NCBI GenBank assembly: GCA_947258875.1
Contig: CAMYKB010000034.1
Span: 1-40,448, forward strand
Reading direction: 5' to 3'
Length of the DNA stretch: 40,448 nucleotides
From: an uncultured Gammaproteobacteria bacterium
GTDB lineage: Bacteria; Pseudomonadota; Gammaproteobacteria; CAMYKB01
Under the pieces are notes generated by a model that ran no database searches, was not told the DNA's origin, and saw only the letters and a list, made by a program, of their open reading frames with translations. Numbering within the stretch: position 1 is the first letter of the stretch; each line of letters begins with the position of its first letter. Positions 25,972 to 33,047 of this stretch are shown here, one piece after another. Both the position numbers and the translations under genes were made by a program.

Positions 25972-28059
25972 ATGTGGAGAACTACATTAACAGGCTGGGA
26001 TAAAAAACGGTTACGCATCGTCCTGGTGCTGTTTTTTCTGGCGCTGGCGATTCCTACTGCGATATTGGTCAAGCAGGCGTATAGCCAGCTTAAATGGGAG
26101 GCCTTTCACCGCCACCGTCTAATGGCAGAGGAACTCGTTACACGTATCGATCGGCGTTACACCGAGTTACTCGATATTGAAAGCGCGCGCGCCTTTACGG
26201 ATTACTCATTTCTCAACCTTGCCGGCGACCCGTCAGCCAATTTTTTGCAGCGTTCCCCGTTATCATATTTTCCGGTGAAATCCGCCATTCCAGGGTCTAT
26301 CGGCTATTTCCAGATCGATAACGAAGGCCGTTTTAGCACGCCGTTGCTGCCCGATGGCGATGAATCCTCAAAGGTCTACGGGCTAACGGACCCGGAGTTA
26401 GCGGCGCGACAACAGGCACGTGATCGCATCTACCAGCTACTCAGTGAGAACAGACTAGTAGCGGATATCGCAATCAAGGAAAGGGAGAGTCGCTCACTCA
26501 CGGAGAGCCTGGATACCATAAAGAGCGGAGCCCTCGACCTGGATGATGCAGCCGATGTGGGTCAGTCATACCGACAACAACCCGCGACCGAACAGGTAAT
26601 GGCTCAATCTGGGTTCGACAAACTACAGACGGAAGCTGACACTTCATCACCATCACTACAGTCCTCTTCAAAATCCCTGGGACGGATTGAAGACCTTCAA
26701 CTCGAGAACCGCTATCAACAAAAGCTATCTGAAGGAAAGAAAAAAGAAGTATCGCGAGCCAAACCATCAGAGAAAAAGGATTTTAAACGCGCTTTGCGTA
26801 AAGAGCAGAATGTACTCCCGTCCCAGAGCACGGCAATCGTAATGGCTGAAGAGACACCAGCAGCACCACGCCGTGATGCACGCGTCAGCATGTTCGAAAG
26901 CGAGATCGATGCATTTGAGTTTAGTGCGCTCGGCGGTGGCCATTTTGTACTGTACCGCAAAGTGTGGCGCGAAGGGCAACGTTATATCCAGGGACTACTG
27001 ATAGAACCCGGGCCATTTATCGATGACATCATCGCATCAGCATTCCGTGAAAGCGCTGTATCACTCACAGGAAATCTGGCGGTTGCCTATCAGGGCGATG
27101 TGTTGTCTGTACTGAGCAACCGCAATAACCGTCGTTATATGTCCAGCACCGAATCTTTACAGGGCAGCCTGCTGCTGCACGACCGCTTATCAACGCCACT
27201 GGGTCGCATGGAACTGATTTTTAGCGTCACTAGTTTACCGGCAGGACCAGGCGCTACGGTGATTACCTGGCTGTCGTTAATTTTGTTAATGGTGTTATGT
27301 GGCGGATTTTTATTGATGTACCGGCTTGCGGTCGGCCAAATCACACTGGCACGACAACAGCAGGATTTTGTTTCTGCAGTAAGTCACGAATTAAAGACAC
27401 CACTAACCTCGATCCGCATGTATGGTGAAATGTTACGCGAAGGCTGGGCATCAGAAGAAAAACGCAAGACCTATTATGACTTTATATATGATGAAAGTGA
27501 ACGCCTGACACGACTGATCAACAACGTACTACAGCTCGCCCGCATGACTCGTAATGACCTGCATGCCGAATTGACTCACTGCCGTGTTGCCCAACTTATG
27601 GATACCATCCGCTCAAAAATTGAGTCGCAGGTAGAGCGCGCAGGCTTTGAGTTTAATATCGAATGCAAAGCACATGTGCTTGATCAGTCATTACAGGTGG
27701 ATGCCGACTACTTTGTACAGATCATCATCAACCTGGTTGACAACGCGATCAAATTCTCCACCAAGGCCTCAAAACAGCAAATCGATATCGGTTGCACTCA
27801 ACTACGTGATGGCACAGTACAATTCAGCGTACGAGATTATGGCCCCGGCATACCACAAGACCAGATGCGCAAGATATTTCGTTTATTCTATCGTTCCGAG
27901 AATGAATTGACGCGCGAAACCGTGGGTACAGGAATCGGGCTGGCACTGGTGCGTCAACTTACGCGCGCCATGAATGGACAGATTGATGTCGTCAATCAGA
28001 CTCCAGGCGCGGAATTCAAAATAAGCTTCCCTACGGCTCCTCAGGTAAACACTGGTTAG
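25972..28059 (+). CDS. Membrane sensor histidine kinase
   Basis: The product from ATG 25972 is 695 aa; GGTGGA stands 5 nt before this ATG and the regulator's stop lies just ahead. It has TM1 at about 15-35, a large extracytoplasmic part of nearly 400 residues with a long charged, low-complexity stretch (about 225-300), and TM2 at about 428-450. Then come the dimerisation helix with SHELKTPLTS (His472 as phosphorylation site) and the ATPase with NLVDNAIKFS (N box), DYGPGIP (G1) and GTGIGLALVRQL (G2). All catalytic motifs look intact. The size of the sensor part suggests a protein-level signal from the envelope. It is the second gene of the two-component operon. Confidence 0.92.
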   Translation: MWRTTLTGWDKKRLRIVLVLFFLALAIPTAILVKQAYSQLKWEAFHRHRLMAEELVTRIDRRYTELLDIESARAFTDYSFLNLAGDPSANFLQRSPLSYFPVKSAIPGSIGYFQIDNEGRFSTPLLPDGDESSKVYGLTDPELAARQQARDRIYQLLSENRLVADIAIKERESRSLTESLDTIKSGALDLDDAADVGQSYRQQPATEQVMAQSGFDKLQTEADTSSPSLQSSSKSLGRIEDLQLENRYQQKLSEGKKKEVSRAKPSEKKDFKRALRKEQNVLPSQSTAIVMAEETPAAPRRDARVSMFESEIDAFEFSALGGGHFVLYRKVWREGQRYIQGLLIEPGPFIDDIIASAFRESAVSLTGNLAVAYQGDVLSVLSNRNNRRYMSSTESLQGSLLLHDRLSTPLGRMELIFSVTSLPAGPGATVITWLSLILLMVLCGGFLLMYRLAVGQITLARQQQDFVSAVSHELKTPLTSIRMYGEMLREGWASEEKRKTYYDFIYDESERLTRLINNVLQLARMTRNDLHAELTHCRVAQLMDTIRSKIESQVERAGFEFNIECKAHVLDQSLQVDADYFVQIIINLVDNAIKFSTKASKQQIDIGCTQLRDGTVQFSVRDYGPGIPQDQMRKIFRLFYRSENELTRETVGTGIGLALVRQLTRAMNGQIDVVNQTPGAEFKISFPTAPQVNTG

Positions 28060-28133
28060 ACCATCGACTCCTCGCCAGCATTCAGAAAGCTCTACTTATG
28101 AAACGTCTACCAGCTGGGGAAGCTTGCGATCGT

Positions 28134-28475
28134 ATTCGTGACCCAGGCGGTATCACAACGGCTACCCAAGGGATTGCAGGGTAAAGACAGCACACTGGTC
28201 TATCTACCGCTTAGCTACATGATCGGTGGCTATACGGTGTTGTTACCGCGCAGCGCGGTACGACCACTGGATATGAGCATGGAGGAAGCCATGCGCTTCA
28301 CATTGACCGCAGGTGTCACCGGCACCAAGACGCTTGGCTGATTGTTTCGGATACTTTGGCTTGCTGCGAACCGGGGTTAATGTCGACAGGGTTATTCGCG
28401 CAACAGAATTTTTCTAGTTCGGCTGCCGGCAGCACGACGCATCGAAATATAGAACCCCCTTCTTTGGCACCCTAC
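28134..28475 (+). repeat. 342-bp duplicated segment, left copy
   Basis: This is collinear with 29949-30290 at a constant offset of 1815 bp, with no indels and about ten substitutions (about 97% identity). It holds the last 68 codons of a DUF502 gene and about 134 bp of downstream sequence. The match begins at ATTCGTGACCC and ends at GGCACCCTAC. At the right edge it abuts the truncated 3' end of the DUF3617 gene. Confidence 0.95.
28138..28341 (+). pseudogene. DUF502 C-terminal fragment
   Basis: This is an open frame of 67 codons equal to the C terminus of the DUF502 protein at 29560-30156, without its membrane helices or a ribosome site. It opens with GTG only because the frame is cut there. 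Five of the six codons that differ from the full gene change the amino acid (E to K, I to T, M to T, N to K, F to L, written from the full gene to this copy). That pattern fits loss of constraint. Confidence 0.85.
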
Positions 28476-28804
28476 GTATCGCGCTTGTAAGTAATTCTAC
28501 CTTGGCCTGCCATGGTGTTGCCTTGCTGTACACAACGGATGCGCCACGTTACGGTGTTCCCGCTGACTGTATGATCCTCAATAGTACATTCCTGGCCCGG
28601 ATCTTGTGATTTAGGCACCAGATCTTCTTTAGTAATACATTGCCTGTGAGTGATTGCCGGCACCTGCATCGGCATACCCTGCATTTTGGACTTAACCGTG
28701 ATTTCCCATAGCCCTGTATGGACATCGGGTTCCGCTGTTGCATACCCCGAAAGCGTAACCAGAAGTAACAACATGCCAGCGTTAAGGGTATATACGGTTT
28801 TCAT
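28472..28804 (-). CDS. DUF3617 family protein, truncated at the C terminus
   Basis: The product from ATG 28804 is 110 aa. GAGGAG lies about 9 nt upstream, which is better than an earlier in-frame start. A signal peptide ends near SGYATA, followed by the DUF3617 pattern: PDVHTGLWEITVKSKMQGMPM, HRQCITKEDLVP, ECTIEDHTVSGNTVTWRIRC and GQGRITYKRDT. Family members continue with a further strand block ending in KRIGDC; here the frame meets a TAG made by the edge of the 342-bp repeat. The cut is therefore structural, not a point mutation. The protein would be periplasmic, with no known activity, and may be non-functional. Confidence 0.75.
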   Translation of the reverse strand: MKTVYTLNAGMLLLLVTLSGYATAEPDVHTGLWEITVKSKMQGMPMQVPAITHRQCITKEDLVPKSQDPGQECTIEDHTVSGNTVTWRIRCVQQGNTMAGQGRITYKRDT

Positions 28805-28919
28805 ATGTATTCTCCTCTTAATCCGGATCACAACCATGCAGCCCAATTACTTGCCTGACATTTTACCGTGTGTCGCTAGCATTTACCCCATTGCTTCGTG
28901 TTTATGATTAGGCTCAGTT

Positions 28920-29195
28920 CTAGGCAATCCTGATTCTAACCACATTCATCACTTCCATCTCAAGACCACCAACCACTTCCACGTCCGGATAGTAGGTTAA
29001 ATTTACACGTTGCCCTGTGGTGTTCTTGTATACCCGCCTTCGCTTAAATCTGAAGGGTACATTACAGCCTTCTATCATGACGGTATTGATAATCCAGTCA
29101 TCGGCATTTCGTTGTACATGCGACGCGACCTTCTGCATATCAGAATGGACAAGCTTTTCATGCTTTTTTATGAGTTTGTCGGCTTGCGATTTCAT
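28920..29195 (-). CDS. Conserved-looking hypothetical protein, about 91 aa
   Basis: The likely start is the ATG at 29195 (MKSQADKLIKKHEKLVHSDM). The open frame extends 42 codons upstream, but that part has an irregular composition (HRARGCISGINRTRYNAPSK). The body has WIINTVMIEGCNVPFRFKRRRVYKNTTGQRVNLTYYP and ends VEVVGGLEMEVMNVVRIRIA. It reads as a small beta-rich, basic, soluble protein. No ribosome site is convincing. I do not recognise the family. It lies on the same strand as the DUF3617 gene, 115 nt upstream. Confidence 0.6.
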   Translation of the reverse strand: MKSQADKLIKKHEKLVHSDMQKVASHVQRNADDWIINTVMIEGCNVPFRFKRRRVYKNTTGQRVNLTYYPDVEVVGGLEMEVMNVVRIRIA

Positions 29196-29559
29196 TTGTT
29201 TATATGGCAAAGGATTAAATCCACAATAATACTTACTGGGGGCATTGTATCTGGTTCTGTTGATTCCTGATATACAACCACGCGCTCTGTGCCATTGGTA
29301 TAGGACCCACCTCAGAAACAACCATCTGCCGCCGATTTGCGAGGCAGGAATCGAGTTGAAACGAATGGATATAAATCAATTATTTACCAGATACCCGCCT
29401 GCGCAGGCTTGACGGTGTTTTTTTTATGACTCCAGGTCTACAGTCATCATAGAGATGCTTATATCCTAAACTAATAGCCCACAACGAGATAGCATCATTG
29501 TTTTATGGGACAGTAGTGACTCTAACCTTTTTTAATCTTTGGCTACGGGAGCTTACACA
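29196..29559. other. 364-nt divergent intergenic region
   Basis: No gene is supported; the minus-strand frame that crosses it is an upstream extension of the small gene. It contains a 12-nt palindrome GCCTGCGCAGGC (29397-29408) preceded by ATACCC and followed by TTGACGGTG and eight T residues. This resembles the palindrome at 3099-3146 in its flanks (ATACCCGC and GACGGTG). The right end holds the leader of the DUF502 gene, with GGGAG 8 nt before its GTG start. Confidence 0.4.
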
Positions 29560-30156
29560 GTGAAATCCATCAGCAGAACGTTTCTAACCGGGCTTGTTAC
29601 CATTCTTCCGGTAATACTCACACTCTACCTGCTTTACTGGTTAGTGATATCAATGGAGGCTGTGCTGGGCGGTGCGATTCGTCTTGTGCTGCCGGGAGCA
29701 AGCTACTGGCCCGGCATGGGTGTTATCGCCGGCCTTGGTGTCGTGTTTCTCGTGGGCCTGCTCATGCACGCCTACTTCGTGCGCCGCTTGTTTGCTAAAG
29801 GCGAAGCCGTCTTTTATCACTTACCGTTAATCAACTCCGTTTATCGCGCAATGCGTGACTTCTTCGATTTCATTTTTTCAACCAGGAAAAAAGAATTCGA
29901 GCAGGTAGTGGCTGTGACCATTGGCAATCAGGGCATGCAGGTGATTGGATTCGTGACCCAGGCGGTATCACAGCGGCTACCCGAGGGATTGCAGGGTAAA
30001 GACAGCATTCTGGTCTATCTACCGCTTAGCTACATGATCGGTGGCTATATGGTGTTGTTACCGCGCAGCGCGGTACGACCACTGGATATGAGCATGGAGG
30101 AAGCCATGCGCTTCACATTGACCGCAGGTGTCACCGGCACCAATACGTTTGGCTGA
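29560..30156 (+). CDS. DUF502 family membrane protein
   Basis: The product from GTG 29560 is 198 aa. GGGAG lies about 8 nt upstream; an in-frame TTG seven codons earlier lacks this spacing. It has two membrane segments (about 10-30 and 48-72) and then the soluble DUF502 domain: KGEAVFYHLPLINSVYRAMRDFFDF, GFVTQAVSQRLPEGLQGKDSILVYLPLSYMIGGYMVLLPRSAVRPLDMSMEEAMRFTLTAGV. The NSVYRAxRD and P-S-Y-x-G-G-Y patterns are typical. Family function is unknown, with suggestions of a role in envelope transport. Its 3' end is the source or sister of the duplicated segment. Confidence 0.88.
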   Translation: MKSISRTFLTGLVTILPVILTLYLLYWLVISMEAVLGGAIRLVLPGASYWPGMGVIAGLGVVFLVGLLMHAYFVRRLFAKGEAVFYHLPLINSVYRAMRDFFDFIFSTRKKEFEQVVAVTIGNQGMQVIGFVTQAVSQRLPEGLQGKDSILVYLPLSYMIGGYMVLLPRSAVRPLDMSMEEAMRFTLTAGVTGTNTFG

Positions 30157-30290
30157 TTGTTTCGGACACTTTGGCTTGCTGCGAAGCGGGATTAATGTCG
30201 ACAGGGTTATTCGCGCAACAGAATTTTTCTAGTTCGGCTGCCGGCAGCACGACGCATCGAAATATAGAACCCCCTTCTTTGGCACCCTAC
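29949..30290 (+). repeat. 342-bp duplicated segment, right copy
   Basis: This is the partner of 28134-28475. It carries the intact end of the DUF502 gene and continues for 134 bp past its stop. Its last 19 bases are themselves repeated in tandem immediately after the segment ends. Confidence 0.95.
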
Positions 30291-30560
30291 CCCTTCTTTG
30301 GCACCCTACAATAGCCAGAAGATGGTTTGTGTCATGATAGATTTTTGAGAATTTCTCATATATTACAGCAAGTTATGAAGGTTTCACAATTCGTTACATT
30401 CGTGACCTCAAGTGTTTCTGATGGCGTGCCGATAAAGTAGAGGTAACGTATTCGAAAGATTGGCAAACAGGCTCGGAGATGATGTATCAGCAACCATGCC
30501 GCATCAGCTATTCGAGATTTCGCCAATATGTCTGACATCGATTAAAGAGATTGTATTGCC
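30157..30560. other. 404-nt intergenic region after DUF502
   Basis: The first 134 nt belong to the duplicated segment, then a 19-nt tandem unit, then about 250 nt without a supported gene. The part before the diguanylate cyclase is AT-rich and should contain its promoter. The predicted start has no strong ribosome site (GATTGTATTGCC precedes the ATG). Confidence 0.4.
30272..30309. repeat. 19-bp tandem duplication
   Basis: The unit CCCTTCTTTGGCACCCTAC occurs at 30272-30290 and again, perfectly, at 30291-30309. Only one unit is present in the left copy of the 342-bp repeat, so the tandem step happened at the right copy only, or the second unit was lost at the left. Confidence 0.9.
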
Positions 30561-31610
30561 ATGATTGCGCCCGAAATACCACATGATGAAGCGACCCGGC
30601 TCAACACACTGAGGTCACTGAAGATACTCGATACCGAGTCTGAAGAACGCTTTGATCGGCTGACACGCCTGGCCAAACGTTTGTTTGGCGTGCCTATCGC
30701 ACTGGTGAGCCTGGTGGATGAAAACCGTCAATGGTTTAAATCTTGTCAGGGGTTGGATGCAAGCGAGACACCACGCGACATCTCTTTTTGTGGTCACGCC
30801 ATCCTGGGAGACGATATATTTGTGATCCCGGATGCCAGCCAGGATGGACGCTTCTCTGACAACCCACTGGTCACGGATGCACCTCATATCCGCTTCTATG
30901 CAGGCTGCCCACTCAAGGTAGCCAACGGCAGCACGCTCGGCACCCTTTGCATCATCGATCAGGAGCCGCGTGAATTTGAAGCGGAAGATCGTGAGCTGTT
31001 GCGTGATCTCGCGCGTATGGTGGAACAGGAACTGGCAGCCATACATCTTGCGACCATAGATGAGCTGACTTCATTGTCTAATCGGCGCGGCTTTCTGACG
31101 CTGGCTGGACATGCATTAAATGTATGCCGCCGCCAGCGCGCGCCGGCTTCACTATTCTTTTTTGATTTGGATTTATTCAAACAGATCAATGACGACTATG
31201 GCCATGCAGAAGGCGACCGCGTTCTCATTGACTTCAGCCGAATACTGATGAGTACGTTTCGCGAATCGGATGTCGTCTGCAGGTTGGGGGGAGATGAATT
31301 TGCGGTGTTCTTAACCAATACCGATGAGCTCGACAGTGAGACTTGTTTTAATCGTTTGAAGCTACAAATTAACGCCCATAACCAAGAACAACAACGGGGA
31401 TATAAACTTTGCTATAGCGTTGGCCACGTCGATTACGATAGAGACAAGCACAACTCGATCGAGGACATGCTAAAAGAAGCAGACGACCTTATGTATGAAC
31501 AAAAGCGTAACAAACACACCCACCATAGCATGCGCTCAAGTCTTTCAGCTCCTTGTCAAAACCATCGGGCAGCAGGCAATTTACTACGAATGACAGCCAA
31601 ACCAGTTTAA
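30561..31610 (+). CDS. GAF-GGDEF diguanylate cyclase
   Basis: The 349-aa cytoplasmic protein has a GAF domain (about 25-160; VPIALVSLVDENRQWFKSCQGLDASETPRDISFCGHAI, the common bacterial GAF form) and a GGDEF domain (about 168-325). The active site LGGDEF is intact (Gly243-Phe247), with the FFDLDLFKQINDDYGHAEGD block and the product-inhibition I-site RESD (234-237) five residues before it. It should make cyclic di-GMP in response to a signal bound by GAF, with feedback inhibition. The last about 25 residues are low-complexity. The stop lies 111 nt before the tetR ATG on the same strand. Confidence 0.93.
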   Translation: MIAPEIPHDEATRLNTLRSLKILDTESEERFDRLTRLAKRLFGVPIALVSLVDENRQWFKSCQGLDASETPRDISFCGHAILGDDIFVIPDASQDGRFSDNPLVTDAPHIRFYAGCPLKVANGSTLGTLCIIDQEPREFEAEDRELLRDLARMVEQELAAIHLATIDELTSLSNRRGFLTLAGHALNVCRRQRAPASLFFFDLDLFKQINDDYGHAEGDRVLIDFSRILMSTFRESDVVCRLGGDEFAVFLTNTDELDSETCFNRLKLQINAHNQEQQRGYKLCYSVGHVDYDRDKHNSIEDMLKEADDLMYEQKRNKHTHHSMRSSLSAPCQNHRAAGNLLRMTAKPV

Positions 31611-31685
31611 CCTGCCTGACAATGGAAGCTGAACATCCTCAGCGGAAATCTGCAGAGGATACAGTAGAGAGTGGCAAGTTTGTGC

Positions 31686-31713
31686 TTGACTTGACCGACC
31701 GGTCAACTATAAT
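31686..31713 (+). promoter_or_regulatory. Near-consensus promoter of the tetR gene
   Basis: The -35 is TTGACT (31686-31691) and the -10 is TATAAT (31708-31713), separated by 16 bp. The palindromic operator fills the spacer. A transcript start at about 31719-31721 would coincide with the ATG at 31721, giving a leaderless or nearly leaderless message; no ribosome site is present. Confidence 0.75.
31691..31706. promoter_or_regulatory. TetR-type operator 1 (TTGACC-N4-GGTCAA)
   Basis: TTGACCGACCGGTCAA is a perfect 6-4-6 inverted repeat lying between -35 and -10 of the tetR promoter, where repressor binding would block polymerase. It shares the inner GACC-GACC-GGTC core with operator 2. Confidence 0.8.
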
Positions 31714-31720
31714 TACACCC

Positions 31721-32326
31721 ATGAACCCGCCACTCGACACCCTGGACCGCATCCTGAAATCCGCGAGCGAGCTGATGTATTCACGCAGCTATGCCGATGT
31801 CGGTGTGGCGGCCATCTGTGAGCACGCAGGTGTAAAAAAAGGCAGCTTCTACCATTTCTTCCCCAGTAAACGCGACCTGACCCTTGCGGTGCTGGATAAA
31901 TCCTATATCGACATGAAAGAGAACATGCTAGATGCGGTTTTCGCGTCAGATATACCTCCGTTAGAACGCTTGCTCCGGTTCGCTGAAACGGCCTATGAAT
32001 TTAATAAAGCGGTCGCGCAAGACACTGGCCAGGTACTGGGCTGTCCCTTCGGTAATCTGGCAATCGAACTTTCTACCCAGGAAGAAGCCATTCGGCTCAA
32101 ACTCGAAAGGATTTTCAAAAAGTTGAATGCCAATATACGCCAGGTGTTACAGGATGCCGTCGATGCCGGTGACCTGAAAGATATTAATATCGACGCGACC
32201 GCACAAGCAATGATCGCGTATTTTGAAGGCTGCACCCTACTCGCCAAGGTCCACAACGACGTTGAGGTTTTGCGTACCCTGCTGCCCCAGGTCGCCCAGA
32301 TCCGTATCCCCGCCCAACAACTCTAG
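31721..32326 (+). CDS. TetR-family regulator, NemR-like
   Basis: The product from ATG 31721 is 201 aa. A longer frame exists upstream, but it covers the promoter and operator, so it is not coding. The helix-turn-helix is YADVGVAAICEHAGVKKGSFYHFFPSKRDL (about 24-53). The ligand domain contains GCPFGNLAIELS with Cys108, similar in position to the redox-sensing Cys106 of NemR (from memory; not compared). It probably represses itself and the next gene through the two matching palindromes and responds to an electrophile or oxidant (inference). It is 103 nt before the AhpD-like gene. Confidence 0.87.
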   Translation: MNPPLDTLDRILKSASELMYSRSYADVGVAAICEHAGVKKGSFYHFFPSKRDLTLAVLDKSYIDMKENMLDAVFASDIPPLERLLRFAETAYEFNKAVAQDTGQVLGCPFGNLAIELSTQEEAIRLKLERIFKKLNANIRQVLQDAVDAGDLKDINIDATAQAMIAYFEGCTLLAKVHNDVEVLRTLLPQVAQIRIPAQQL

Positions 32327-32377
32327 AAACCCCTGTTAACCCCCAGCCATTAAAGGAGATTAAGCACGCCAATGAAC

Positions 32378-32393
32378 TAGACCGACCGGTCTA
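32378..32393. promoter_or_regulatory. TetR-type operator 2 (TAGACC-N4-GGTCTA)
   Basis: TAGACCGACCGGTCTA is a perfect 6-4-6 inverted repeat with the same spacer GACC as operator 1, differing only at the outer bases. The -10-like TACTAT (32395-32400) begins directly after it, so binding would overlap the promoter of the AhpD-like gene. The form matches the TAGACC/GGTCTA palindrome I recall for NemR. Confidence 0.8.
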
Positions 32394-32429
32394 CTACTAT
32401 CAACCTATTCCTAACCAGGAGAACGAAAC

Positions 32430-32996
32430 ATGAGCCATGCGGCCATTAAAAACGACACACCGCTTGTAATACCCACGCCACCGGCCGGTGAGGAGGACCG
32501 TGTTGCCGGTGTGCTCAGTGCCATCGAGGAACACGTTGGGTTCGTTCCGGATGGTTTACGCCTGTACAGCTTCAGCCCTCCACTGCTGGAGTCATTTGTT
32601 GGCTATATTTCCTACTTTTCGAGTGGCGAACGTCTGTCACCCACGCTACTGACGATGGTCCGCTATCTTGTATCGTGGCAAAACGAGTGCAGCTTCTGCA
32701 TCGATATGAATGAGGGTTTTCTTGTCAATATGGGTGTAGATATCGATGCGGTGCGTGCCGCACGCACCAACCCCGATGCTGCTCCGGTGGCAGACAAGGA
32801 AAAACCGCTGTTGAAACTGGCGTTGAAGGCGGTGAACACACCAGAGGATGTTAACCAGACAGACCTTCAAGCGGTCCACGCGCAAGGCTGGAGCGACCGC
32901 GACATCTTCGATGCTGTAGTGCAGGCCGCCAACAACCGTGCATTCAATACCGTGTTAAAGACCTTCAATGTGGAACAACAGGGGATGTTCGCCTGA
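32430..32996 (+). CDS. Carboxymuconolactone decarboxylase / AhpD-like protein
   Basis: The 188-aa product has the CMD/AhpD fold with NECSFCIDMNEGFLVNMG (85-102): the redox pair Cys87-X2-Cys90. The usual His three residues after the second Cys is replaced (ICDM/N region), so a peroxidase proton relay is altered. Members reduce peroxides or are peroxidase-related detoxification proteins. Residues LSPTLLTMVRYLVSWQNEC and GWSDRDIFDAVVQAANNRAFNTVL match the helical core. AGGAG lies about 9 nt before the ATG. It is the predicted target of the TetR protein just upstream. Confidence 0.87.
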   Translation: MSHAAIKNDTPLVIPTPPAGEEDRVAGVLSAIEEHVGFVPDGLRLYSFSPPLLESFVGYISYFSSGERLSPTLLTMVRYLVSWQNECSFCIDMNEGFLVNMGVDIDAVRAARTNPDAAPVADKEKPLLKLALKAVNTPEDVNQTDLQAVHAQGWSDRDIFDAVVQAANNRAFNTVLKTFNVEQQGMFA

Positions 32997-33047
32997 GAAT
33001 CATGAAGTAGTTGGGGCAGGTCTTATTGATGCGTCATCATCACATCA

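Noticed and set aside
31553-31720. Upstream extension of the tetR frame
   Set aside because: It covers the promoter and operator and overlaps the diguanylate cyclase; residues are not TetR-like. The start at 31721 is preferred.
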